A stretch of 64,000 bases of DNA from Bauldia sp. (GTDB taxonomy: Bacteria > Pseudomonadota > Alphaproteobacteria > Rhizobiales > Kaistiaceae), in assembly GCA_020849325.1 (NCBI GenBank), contig JADLGL010000009.1:17810-81809 (forward strand). The letters are read 5' to 3'. Below are positions 29,985 to 38,414 of this stretch, in pieces. Under the pieces are notes generated by a model, which made no database searches, had not been told where the DNA came from, and worked only from the letters and a program-made list of their open reading frames with translations. How positions within the stretch are numbered: the stretch's first letter is position 1; each line of letters starts with the position of its first letter. The translations under genes and the position numbers were made by a program.

Positions 29985-31010
29985 TCAGATGTTGGATGAG
30001 CTGTGGTCGGGGAGGTCGCGGGCGAGCGTGGCGAGTTCGGCATAGGTCGAGCCGTGGGCGACGGTGCCGCCGAGTTCGGCGCGCCATTCGCCGTTGGCCG
30101 GGCCGGCCGTGACCACCAGCGTTCCGGCGGACGGCTCGGCGACCATGGCCCAGCCCTCGCGTTCGAGGACGGCGCCGGCGAGGATCGCGCTGAGGCCATC
30201 GCCGCGGACGATCGCCGGCCGGCCGGAGCCGGTGCGGAGGCGAAACGTCCGTTCGTCGGTGCGGAAGGCGATGCGCTCGCTGCCGAAGGCCGCCTCGAAC
30301 TCGCCGCTGTGGACGAGGTCCTCCGGCGCCCCGGCTTCGAACCGGCCGAGGCTCGTGAGCCAGACGGTGTCGGCGGAGCGGAGGGCGAGGTCGAGGTCGT
30401 GCGTCGACGCGACGACCGCAAGGCCGTTCTCGCGGGCGAGGCGGCGGAGAAGGCCCATCAGCTCGACGCGCGAGCCGACGTCGAGGAAGGCCGTGGGCTC
30501 GTCGAGGACGAGGATCGCCGGCTCCTGCGCGAGGGCGCGGGCGATGTTGATCCGCTGGCGCTCGCCGTCGGAGAGTTCGCCGATGTCGCGCTCCGCCAGA
30601 TGGTACGCGCCGACGGCATCGAGGGCGCGCCAGATGGCGGCGTGGTCGGCCTCGCCGAGGCGGCCGCCCCAGCTGACATGGGGATAGCGGCCGAGGCCCA
30701 CGACGGCGAAGGCGGTGAGCGCCCCGACGTCGAGCCGCTCGGTCTGGACGAGGCCGATGCTCCTGCCGATGTCGACCTGGCGGAGGGTTTTCGCGTCGGC
30801 GCCGCCGATCCGGAGGGTGCCGGCGAGCGGGCGCTGCACGGTGGCGAGCGTCCGGAGGAGGGTCGATTTCCCCGCGCCGTTCGGGCCGAGGAGGCAGACG
30901 AACTCCCCTCCCCGCACGGCCAGATCGAGCGCCGGCAGGACGGGCCGCTTCTGCCGCCGGAAGCGGTAGCCGACGACGAGCTTCTCGGCCGAAAGGGCGG
31001 GCGTGCTCAT
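29985..31010 (-). CDS. ABC transporter ATP-binding protein (FecE/BtuD-like) with C-terminal extension
   Basis: LLGPNGAGKSTLLRTLA (Walker A), ELSDGERQRINIARAL signature, AILVLDEPTAFLD (Walker B). Confidence 0.92.
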   Translation of the reverse strand: MSTPALSAEKLVVGYRFRRQKRPVLPALDLAVRGGEFVCLLGPNGAGKSTLLRTLATVQRPLAGTLRIGGADAKTLRQVDIGRSIGLVQTERLDVGALTAFAVVGLGRYPHVSWGGRLGEADHAAIWRALDAVGAYHLAERDIGELSDGERQRINIARALAQEPAILVLDEPTAFLDVGSRVELMGLLRRLARENGLAVVASTHDLDLALRSADTVWLTSLGRFEAGAPEDLVHSGEFEAAFGSERIAFRTDERTFRLRTGSGRPAIVRGDGLSAILAGAVLEREGWAMVAEPSAGTLVVTAGPANGEWRAELGGTVAHGSTYAELATLARDLPDHSSSNI

Positions 31011-32152
31011 GCGACGAACGCCCCCTTCCGCGACCGGAGGATGACGAACACCACCACCGGCGCGCCGATGAGCGAGGTGACGGCGTTGAGCGGCAGAAGG
31101 CCGTCGCCGTTGGCAACGAGCGCCGCGAGCTGGGCAAGGAGCGCCAGCACCGCGCCGAGGAGGATCACCGCAGGGACGAGGACGCGATGATCGGAGGTGC
31201 CGACGAGGCCGCGGGCGAGGTGCGGGATCGCGACGCCGAGGAAGACGATCGGCCCGCAGAACGCGGTGACGACGCCGGCGAGGGTCGAAGCGCCGGCGAG
31301 CGTTGCGATCCGCATCGCGCGGACGTTGAGGCCCATCGATTTCGCGTAGGCCTCGCCGAGAAGGAGGGCGTTGAGCTGCTTGGTGGTGGCGGCGGCGATG
31401 CCGATGCCGACGACGAGGAGCGGGACGTAGATCGCGAGCTGGTTCGACGTGACGCCGCCGAACGAGCCGTAGCCCCAGGCGATCCACCGCTGCAGCTGCT
31501 CGAACGAGGTGCCGACGACGAGGATCGTCACGACCGACTGCACGGCGTAGCCGAACATGAGGCCGATGATGAGGATGGTCGCGGCGTTCCGGACGCGGCT
31601 GGCGAGGACGAGCACCGGCACCAGCACCACGAAGGCGCCGAGGATCGCGGCGGCGGCGACTGCGAGATCGCCGGCAAGGCCGAACGCGCCGCCGAGGAGC
31701 GCCCCCGCGGCGCTGCCGGCGCCGAGGACGGCGATCGCGACGCCGAGGCTCGCGCCGGACGTGATGCCGAGCGCGAAGGGGTCGGCGAGCGGATTGCGGA
31801 GGAGGGTCTGCATCTGCAGGCCGGCGATCCCCAGCGCGGCGCCCGAGAGGGCCGCGGTGACGGCGCGCGGCAGGCGGACGTCGTGGACGATCACCGCCCA
31901 GCTCGCGCGCTCCGGCGTTTCGCCGAGGAGGATCGACACGACCGTCCCGAGCGGGATGGTGACCGAGCCGACGACGATGGCGAGGAGGAAGGCGAGGACG
32001 ACCGCGCCGGCAAGCACCGACAGGACGACGACCGGCCGCGAGCGGCGGCGGACGAGCCGCCCGTCTCGCAACGCCGCGATGGGCGGGGCGGCGGACGATC
32101 GTGATGGCGGGTCGGTGGCCGCCTCGCCGGCGGCCCCTGACAGGACGGACAT
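31007..32152 (-). CDS. ABC transporter permease (FecCD/BtuC family)
   Basis: VRLPRAVTAALSGAALGIAGLQMQTLLRNPLADPFALGITSGASLG; FCGPIVFLGVAIPHLAR. Confidence 0.93.
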   Translation of the reverse strand: MSVLSGAAGEAATDPPSRSSAAPPIAALRDGRLVRRRSRPVVVLSVLAGAVVLAFLLAIVVGSVTIPLGTVVSILLGETPERASWAVIVHDVRLPRAVTAALSGAALGIAGLQMQTLLRNPLADPFALGITSGASLGVAIAVLGAGSAAGALLGGAFGLAGDLAVAAAAILGAFVVLVPVLVLASRVRNAATILIIGLMFGYAVQSVVTILVVGTSFEQLQRWIAWGYGSFGGVTSNQLAIYVPLLVVGIGIAAATTKQLNALLLGEAYAKSMGLNVRAMRIATLAGASTLAGVVTAFCGPIVFLGVAIPHLARGLVGTSDHRVLVPAVILLGAVLALLAQLAALVANGDGLLPLNAVTSLIGAPVVVFVILRSRKGAFVA

Positions 32153-32264
32153 GGTCACCTCAATGCCGAGGGGCCAAAGTCCGATCCGGCGCTTCCTTGG
32201 ACGGCGGACGGCCGTCCAGGCAGCGACTGACCGGGACACCCCGCCCCGAGCAAAGCAACGTTCG

Positions 32265-32425
32265 TCGAGGCAGGTCTCCTGGCTCGCGGGTCAGCACCGT
32301 CCCGACCGCCTTCCCGGCGCCCTTCGGCGCCAGTGGTTCGATCGTCGGGCGGCTCGCCGCTCACAGTTGCGGGGGCAGCTCCGGCATAAGCCCTTGCGGG
32401 CGTTACCGGATTCCCTCTTAGCTCA
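32265..32425 (-). promoter_or_regulatory. Cobalamin (adenosylcobalamin-type) riboswitch
   Basis: Minus strand: TAAGAGGGAATCCGGT...CCGGAGCTGCCCCCGCAACTGT...CCACTGG...GGGAAGGCGG...CCCGCGAGCCAGGAGACCTGCC. Confidence 0.93.
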
Positions 32426-32636
32426 CCGGACCGCGAACGGCGCCGGTGAGAACCACGACGCCGCCATGTCGGCCCGGCGCGGGGCCGGTGTCAAGCGCGG
32501 CACGCTTTTCCACAGGCGACGCGGAACGGCGCCGCGCGCCGGGGCGTTGGCAGCCCGTGGCGGTGCGCTTGCCGAACCGGGGCCGACCGCACACATGATG
32601 GGGAGCCGCGCCAGCGGCAGCACGACGGAGGATGCG

Positions 32637-33191
32637 ATGGACCAGAATGACCGCCAGGCGATCGACCAGCTGTTCCGGAAGCTCGGCGAGGTCGAGCGCA
32701 CGGCAGCGCCACGCGACGCCGAGGCCGAGGCGCTGATCCGGCAGCGCGTCGCGCAGCAGCCGGGCGCGCCCTACTACATGGCGCAGACCATCGTCGTGCA
32801 GGAACAGGCGCTCGAAGCCGCCCAGCAGCGCATCATGCAGCTCGAGCAGCAGAGCCGGCCCAGCCTCTTCGGCGGTCTCTTCGGCGGCGGCTCGCGCCAG
32901 CCGGTGCCGCAGCAGCACTACCCGCAGCGCGGCCAGCAGTACGGCTACGGCCAGCAGCAGGGCTACGGCCAGCAGGGTTACGGCCAGCAGCGCGGTGGCG
33001 GCTTCCTCGCGGGTGCGGCGCAGACGGCGCTCGGCGTCGCCGGCGGCGTCCTCGTCGCCAATGCGGTGATGGGACTCTTCGACGGCGGCGCTGAAGGCGC
33101 CGGCGCGGACGCGGGTGGCGACACCGGCGGAGATTTCGGCGGCGGCGACGGCGGCGATTTCGGCGGCGGGGATTTCGGCGGCGATTTTTAG
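32637..33191 (+). CDS. DUF2076-type protein with low-complexity Q/G/Y region
   Basis: MDQNDRQAIDQLFRKLGEVERTAAPRDAEAEALIRQRVAQQPGAPYYMAQTIVVQEQALEAA; QQYGYGQQQGYGQQGYGQQRGGG; C-terminal GGDFGGGDGGDFGGGDFGGDF. Confidence 0.8.
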   Translation: MDQNDRQAIDQLFRKLGEVERTAAPRDAEAEALIRQRVAQQPGAPYYMAQTIVVQEQALEAAQQRIMQLEQQSRPSLFGGLFGGGSRQPVPQQHYPQRGQQYGYGQQQGYGQQGYGQQRGGGFLAGAAQTALGVAGGVLVANAVMGLFDGGAEGAGADAGGDTGGDFGGGDGGDFGGGDFGGDF

Positions 33192-33264
33192 GGCCACTTC
33201 CCTCGGGACGGCGGAAGCGAACTGGGCTCTGTGCCCACCTGCGGTAGCAGAATACTGCGGTTCT

Positions 33265-33410
33265 GAGCCTCCCCTTGCGGGGAGGCGGAAGGCCGGAGCG
33301 TCGCCGGCTTCGGAGGGGGGCGCGGTCTCGCGCTCGACACCTGCGAGCGGGCTTACCCCTCCCGAACCGGCGAAGCACCGGTTCCACCTCCCCGCGAGGG
33401 GAGGTTCAAC
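33265..33410. repeat. Palindromic intergenic repeat (family B, copy 2, inverted)
   Basis: gagcctccccttgcggggaggcggaagg...ttcggaggggg...cccgaaccggcgaagcaccggttccacctccccgcgaggggaggttc. Confidence 0.7.
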
Positions 33411-33480
33411 CGCAAGCTGTGGCTTCAACCCTGCACGGGAGCAGGCCGGCGATTTTATGGAACCCGCCAGGCGGGGAGAT

Positions 33481-33556
33481 TGGTACAGCTGGCTGGGCTC
33501 GAACCAGCGACACCCGGATCCACAATCCGGTGCTCTACCAACTGAGCTACAGCTGC
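33481..33556 (-). tRNA. tRNA-His (anticodon GTG)
   Basis: GCAGCTGTAGCTCAGTTGGTAGAGCACCGGATTGTGGATCCGGGTGTCGCTGGTTCGAGCCCAGCCAGCTGTACCA; full cloverleaf, encoded CCA. Confidence 0.96.
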
Positions 33557-33796
33557 ATCTCCAATCGGCGCGGAACCTAGTGGGTCGGCCTCCGCCTTTC
33601 AAGCAAGCAGATACCGCGAAGTGTCGCGGCAGGGCAGCCCTGATCGAGTCCTTCGCCCGGCCTTAACCCCGTTCGGCGATCGCCGTGGAGAAGGCGCGCC
33701 ATCCGCGTGGACGGTCGCGGACTTTGCGCCTATTCACAATTCGTTAGCCATGAGGGGCGACCACGGGACCATGTCCCGTCCGCAGACAGACGCCGG

Positions 33797-36700
33797 ATGA
33801 TTCGACAGGGTCACGCCTATCTGGACCTGACGGCGCTGCCGGAAACGGGAGCCGTGCTCCTCGATCCGCGCCCGGCGTTCCTGTGGGCGGAGGACGGCAG
33901 CCGCATCCTGTGGGCGAATGCGGCCGGGGTGCATTTCCTCGGCGCACCCAACGTCCATGCCCTTCTGCAGCGCCAGTTCGGCGATGGCAACCCCGTCGGC
34001 CTCCAGGTCGCGGCGGCAGCATCGGCGACCGCCGCCGGCGAGCCGCAGATGACGGTCATCCGGTTCGCCACCGCAGGCGGCACCGAGCCGGTGCTGTGCC
34101 TCGGGACGCGCGTCCCCCTCGACGAGGACGGCGACGCGCTCCTCCTCTCGTCGATGCAGCCGCCGGCGCGGGTCGAGCCGCTCCTCGGGCGCGCCTTCGG
34201 CCTTGCCGCGGCGGTGGCGGAGGACGAGGTCGCCGCGGTCGTGCTGCGGCCCGACGGCCGGGTGATCGGGGCCTCCGACGGTTTTCGCGAGGTGTCCGAC
34301 GGGCCGGCCGCACTCGGCGCCCTTGCGGCGAGCACGGCGGCGAGCGGGCGGCGGATGCTCAAGCGGCGCATCGTGTTCGGCGGTGCAAGGCGGCTCGTCG
34401 GCATGGCGGCGGTGACCACGCCCGAGGGACCGTTCGTGCTGGCGCTGGTCGGGCCGGCGGAAGCGGCGGTCGGTGCTGCTGCGGCGGCGTCCGCGCCGCC
34501 AGCTACCGCGACGGTCGAGGCAAGCCGCGAACCGCAGAGGCCGGCCGTGCCGGTGCCGGATTCCACCCCGGTACCCGTGCTGCCCGAGGAGGCAGCGATC
34601 GCGGAAGCTCCGGCTCCGGAGGCGGTAGCGCCGGCGCCCGCCGTACCGGCGCTGACCTTGCCTCCCGAAACCCGGCCGGCCGAAACAGCGGCCGCCGACC
34701 TGGTCGCATCCGTCGAAACGGCGCCGATTCTCCTTCCCGTCGAAGCGACCTTCGACGCCGGCGATACGGCGCCGGGTGGCGAGGCGCCGTCCGCTGCCGA
34801 CGCTGCCGTCGCCACCCCGGCCGAAGCGGCGCCGGTGCCGCCCGCTCCGGCGCCCAATCCGCCCGCGCCGGCCGCGTTCGCCTTCTTCCCGAGGCCCGCG
34901 CCGGTGCGGTTCGTGTTCCAGATCGATCCCGACCGCCGCTTCACCCAGGTGTCGCCGGAATTCGCGACCGTCGTCGGGCCGAAGCCCGCGGCGATCGTCG
35001 GCCGCACATGGCTCGAGATCGCGAAGGATTTCGGACTCGGCGCCGCCGATCTCGTCGATCGCGCGCTGTCGCGGCGCGATACGTGGAGCGGGATCACGGT
35101 CTACTGGCCGATCCAGGATTCGACCGACGCCGTCGCCGTCGATCTCGCCGCTCTCCCCGCCTTCAACCGGAGCGGCACGTTCGAGGGTTTCCGCGGGTTC
35201 GGCGTCTGCCGCACATCGGACATCCGCCGCGAACTGCCGGACGAGCCCGAACTGCCGCTCGCGGATGCCGCGCCGCCGGCCACACCGGCAGCCGACGGCC
35301 CCGCCGCGGCGACGACCGTGCCGCCAGCGCAGGCGGCCGCCGGTCCCGTCGTGGCGGACGACAGCGAAGGATCGAACATCGTCCGCCTGCCGTCGGCGGG
35401 GAAAGGCCGGGCGCTGACCGGCAACGAGCAGGACGCGTTCCGCCGGATCGCGGACGCGCTGCGCTCGATCGCGCCGCGCCGTGGCGCGGACGCCGCCCCG
35501 CTTGCGCCCCAGGCGGAGGGTGCGCCGGCGAACGACACGTCCGTGCCGGCGCCGGTTGCCGCGCCCGAGCCTTCGTTCACGGCCGCGCCGGCAACGGCCG
35601 CTCCGGCACCGGACGCGGTCCCCCTCCGCTTCCTCGACCGCCTCCCGGTCGGCTTCGCGGTGTTCCGCGACCGCACCATCCTCTTCGCCAACCGCGTCCT
35701 CCTCGACCGCCTCGGCTTTGCCGACACGGCGGCGCTCGCGGCGGCGGGGGGCATCGACGGGCTGTTCGCCGCCAACACCGGCGAGCAGGAGCGGCGGCGC
35801 ATTCTCCTCCGCGCCAGCGACGGCAGCGACGTCACCGCCGAGGTCCGCCTCCATGTCGTGCCGTGGACCGACGGGCCGGCGACGATGCTCTCCGTGCGCG
35901 CCGAGGCCGAACGCTCGGCGGAGCGGCGGGTCGCCGACGACCAGCAGGCGGCGCTGACGCGGATCGACGAACTGGAAGCGGTGCTCGACACGGCGACGGA
36001 CGGCGTCGTGGTGATCGACGCCGAGGCGCGGGTGATGAACCTCAACCGGAGCGCCGAAGCGCTGTTCGACGTCGAGACGACGGACGTCCTCGGCCGCTCG
36101 TTCACCGAACTCCTCGCGCCGGAGAGCCGGAAGGCGGCGCTCGATTACGTCGAGGGGCTGACGAAGAACGGCGTCGCGAGCGTCCTCAATGACGGCCGCG
36201 AGATGATCGGGCGGACGCCCGCGGGCGGGCTGATCCCGCTGTTCGTGACGATGGGCCGGCTCGGCGAGAGCGGAAAACTCTGCGCGGTGCTGCGCGACAT
36301 CACGCAGTGGAAGAATGCCGAGGACGAGCTCATCGCGGCGCGCCGCGCGGCCGAGGTCGCGAGCCAGCAGAAGTCGGAGTTCCTGGCGAAAATCAGCCAC
36401 GAGATCAGGACGCCGCTCAACGCGGTGATCGGCTTCTCCGAGGTGATGCTGGAGGAGCGCTTCGGGCCGATCGGCAACGACCGCTACCGCGAGTATCTGA
36501 AGGACATCCGCCTTTCCGGCTCGCACCTGATGAGCCTCATCAACGACCTTCTGGACCTCTCGAAGATCGAGGCGGGGAAGGCCGATCTCGCCTTCGCCGC
36601 CGTCCCGGTCAACGAGATCATGCAGGAGTGCGTGGCGCTGATGCAGCCGGAGGCGAACCGGCGGCGCATCATCATCCGGACGAGCCTTTCGGCCGCCGTG

Positions 36701-37066
36701 CCGAAGGTGGTCGCCGACGCGCGCTCGCTGCGGCAGATCGTGCTCAACCTCCTCTCCAATGCGGTGAAGTTCACGCCGGCCGGCGGCCAGGTGATCGTCT
36801 CGACCGCGCTCGAGGACAATGGCGAGGTCGTCGTCCGCATCCGCGACACCGGCGTGGGCATGTCGGAAAAAGACCTCGAAACGGCGCTGAAGCCGTTCCG
36901 CCAGCTCAACACGTCGAGCAACCGCGCCGAGGGGACCGGCCTCGGTCTGCCCCTCACCAAGGCTCTCGTCGAAGCGAACCGCGCCGTTTTCGCGATCGAC
37001 AGCAAGCCGAACCACGGGACGATGGCGCGGATCACCTTCCCGACGTCGCGCGTCCTGTCGACCTGA
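33797..37066 (+). CDS. PAS-domain sensor histidine kinase with long Ala/Pro-rich linker
   Basis: H-box EFLAKISHEIRTPLNAVIGFSEVMLEERFGPIG; NLLSNAVKFTPAGGQVIVST; RDTGVGMSEKDLETALKPF; GTGLGLPLTKALVEAN. Confidence 0.92.
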   Translation: MIRQGHAYLDLTALPETGAVLLDPRPAFLWAEDGSRILWANAAGVHFLGAPNVHALLQRQFGDGNPVGLQVAAAASATAAGEPQMTVIRFATAGGTEPVLCLGTRVPLDEDGDALLLSSMQPPARVEPLLGRAFGLAAAVAEDEVAAVVLRPDGRVIGASDGFREVSDGPAALGALAASTAASGRRMLKRRIVFGGARRLVGMAAVTTPEGPFVLALVGPAEAAVGAAAAASAPPATATVEASREPQRPAVPVPDSTPVPVLPEEAAIAEAPAPEAVAPAPAVPALTLPPETRPAETAAADLVASVETAPILLPVEATFDAGDTAPGGEAPSAADAAVATPAEAAPVPPAPAPNPPAPAAFAFFPRPAPVRFVFQIDPDRRFTQVSPEFATVVGPKPAAIVGRTWLEIAKDFGLGAADLVDRALSRRDTWSGITVYWPIQDSTDAVAVDLAALPAFNRSGTFEGFRGFGVCRTSDIRRELPDEPELPLADAAPPATPAADGPAAATTVPPAQAAAGPVVADDSEGSNIVRLPSAGKGRALTGNEQDAFRRIADALRSIAPRRGADAAPLAPQAEGAPANDTSVPAPVAAPEPSFTAAPATAAPAPDAVPLRFLDRLPVGFAVFRDRTILFANRVLLDRLGFADTAALAAAGGIDGLFAANTGEQERRRILLRASDGSDVTAEVRLHVVPWTDGPATMLSVRAEAERSAERRVADDQQAALTRIDELEAVLDTATDGVVVIDAEARVMNLNRSAEALFDVETTDVLGRSFTELLAPESRKAALDYVEGLTKNGVASVLNDGREMIGRTPAGGLIPLFVTMGRLGESGKLCAVLRDITQWKNAEDELIAARRAAEVASQQKSEFLAKISHEIRTPLNAVIGFSEVMLEERFGPIGNDRYREYLKDIRLSGSHLMSLINDLLDLSKIEAGKADLAFAAVPVNEIMQECVALMQPEANRRRIIIRTSLSAAVPKVVADARSLRQIVLNLLSNAVKFTPAGGQVIVSTALEDNGEVVVRIRDTGVGMSEKDLETALKPFRQLNTSSNRAEGTGLGLPLTKALVEANRAVFAIDSKPNHGTMARITFPTSRVLST

Positions 37067-37193
37067 CCCGGCCGCGCCGCCCCGAAGGCCGAGAACGAAC
37101 ACGCCCCCGTGAAGCCGCGCCAGTCTGTCGCAGCGCGATCCGTAGCGTCCCGTGGCGACTGCGAAAATGACCTCGAGGCTGGAAGGGCTCCAG

Positions 37194-37210
37194 ATTGGAC
37201 TTCTTCCAAG
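37194..37210. promoter_or_regulatory. Irr-box-like palindrome upstream of fbpA-like gene
   Basis: ATTGGAC-TTC-TTCCAAG; 13/17 identity to the reverse complement of the bfr box at 45049-45065; TATAAT at 37226-37231. Confidence 0.5.
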
Positions 37211-37313
37211 CTATTGATTTTGCACTATAATCCTTGACTTGCCTCCGTGCGGTCCGGCAACAATCTGGCCCGAATGTCAGCCAGCGGGCCTTGAACCCGG
37301 ACCGGAGGAATTC

Positions 37314-38354
37314 ATGACCATCAGGAATAGAGGCCGGAGCGCCGTCGTCGCGCTCGCTCTCGCTACCGCAAGCCTCCTCGGCGGCGCGTCGATCGCCGCG
37401 GCGCAGGAGGTGAACGTCTATACGAGCCGCGAGCCCGGGCTTGCCCAGCCGCTGTTCGACGCCTTCACCGCCGAGACCGGCATCCGCGTGAACACGGTCT
37501 TCATCCAGCAGGGTCTCGCCGAACGGGTCGAGGCCGAGGGTGCGGCATCGCCGGCCGACCTCCTGATGGTCGTCGACTATGGCGCGCTGATCGATCTCGT
37601 CGACCGCGGCCTGACGCAGGGGATCACCTCGCCGGTGCTCGACGAGGCGGTCCCGGCGAACCTCCGCGACCCCGACGGGCACTGGTTCGGCCTCTCGATG
37701 CGCGCCCGCGTCGCCTATGTGTCGCCCGATCTCGACATCACGGCCATCACCTACGAGGAGCTCGCCAACCCCGAGTGGGAAGGCCGCGTCTGCATCCGTT
37801 CGGGCCAGCACCCCTACAACACCTCCCTCTTCGCCGCCTTCATCGCCAAGCACGGCGAGGAGGCGACACGCGAATACCTCACCGGTCTTCACGCCAATCT
37901 CGCCCGCCCGGCCGCCGGCGGCGACCGTGACGGCGCGCGCGACATCATGGCGGGGATCTGCGATATCGCGATCGCCAATTCCTACTATGTCGGTCTGATG
38001 CGCTCGGGGGCGGGCGGCGCCGAGCAGCAGGCATGGGGCAACGCGATCCGCGTGATCTTCCCGACCTTCGCCGACGGCCTCGGCACGCACGTCAACATCT
38101 CGGGCGCGGCGCTCGCCGCGCATGCGCCGAACCTCGACAATGCGCGTCTCCTTCTCGAATTCCTGGTGTCCGAGGAAGCGCAGGAGATCTACGCGAAAGC
38201 CAATTTCGAGTATCCGGTGCGCCCGGGCGTCCCGGCCGATCCGATCATCGCCGCGCTCGGTACTCTCGTCATCGACCCGACCCCGCTCGTCGAACTCTCG
38301 ACCTTCCGCCAGGCGGCCAGCCGTCTCGTCGATGCGGTCGGGTTCGACAACTGA
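37314..38354 (+). CDS. Fe(III) ABC transporter substrate-binding protein (FbpA-like)
   Basis: Signal peptide then EVNVYTSREPGLAQPLFDAFTAETGIRVNTVF; IANSYYVGLM tyrosine pair typical of FbpA-type proteins. Confidence 0.88.
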   Translation: MTIRNRGRSAVVALALATASLLGGASIAAAQEVNVYTSREPGLAQPLFDAFTAETGIRVNTVFIQQGLAERVEAEGAASPADLLMVVDYGALIDLVDRGLTQGITSPVLDEAVPANLRDPDGHWFGLSMRARVAYVSPDLDITAITYEELANPEWEGRVCIRSGQHPYNTSLFAAFIAKHGEEATREYLTGLHANLARPAAGGDRDGARDIMAGICDIAIANSYYVGLMRSGAGGAEQQAWGNAIRVIFPTFADGLGTHVNISGAALAAHAPNLDNARLLLEFLVSEEAQEIYAKANFEYPVRPGVPADPIIAALGTLVIDPTPLVELSTFRQAASRLVDAVGFDN

Positions 38355-38414
38355 GGCGAAACTGACCATGAAGGCGGCGCGGGCCAGCGGGTCCGCGCCG
38401 TTTTCCCGTTCCTG

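Noticed and set aside
33734-37102. 1122-aa minus-strand ORF opposite the sensor kinase
   Set aside because: Arg/His/Gly-rich composition typical of antisense shadow ORFs in high-GC DNA; the plus strand encodes a clear PAS/HisKA/HATPase protein.
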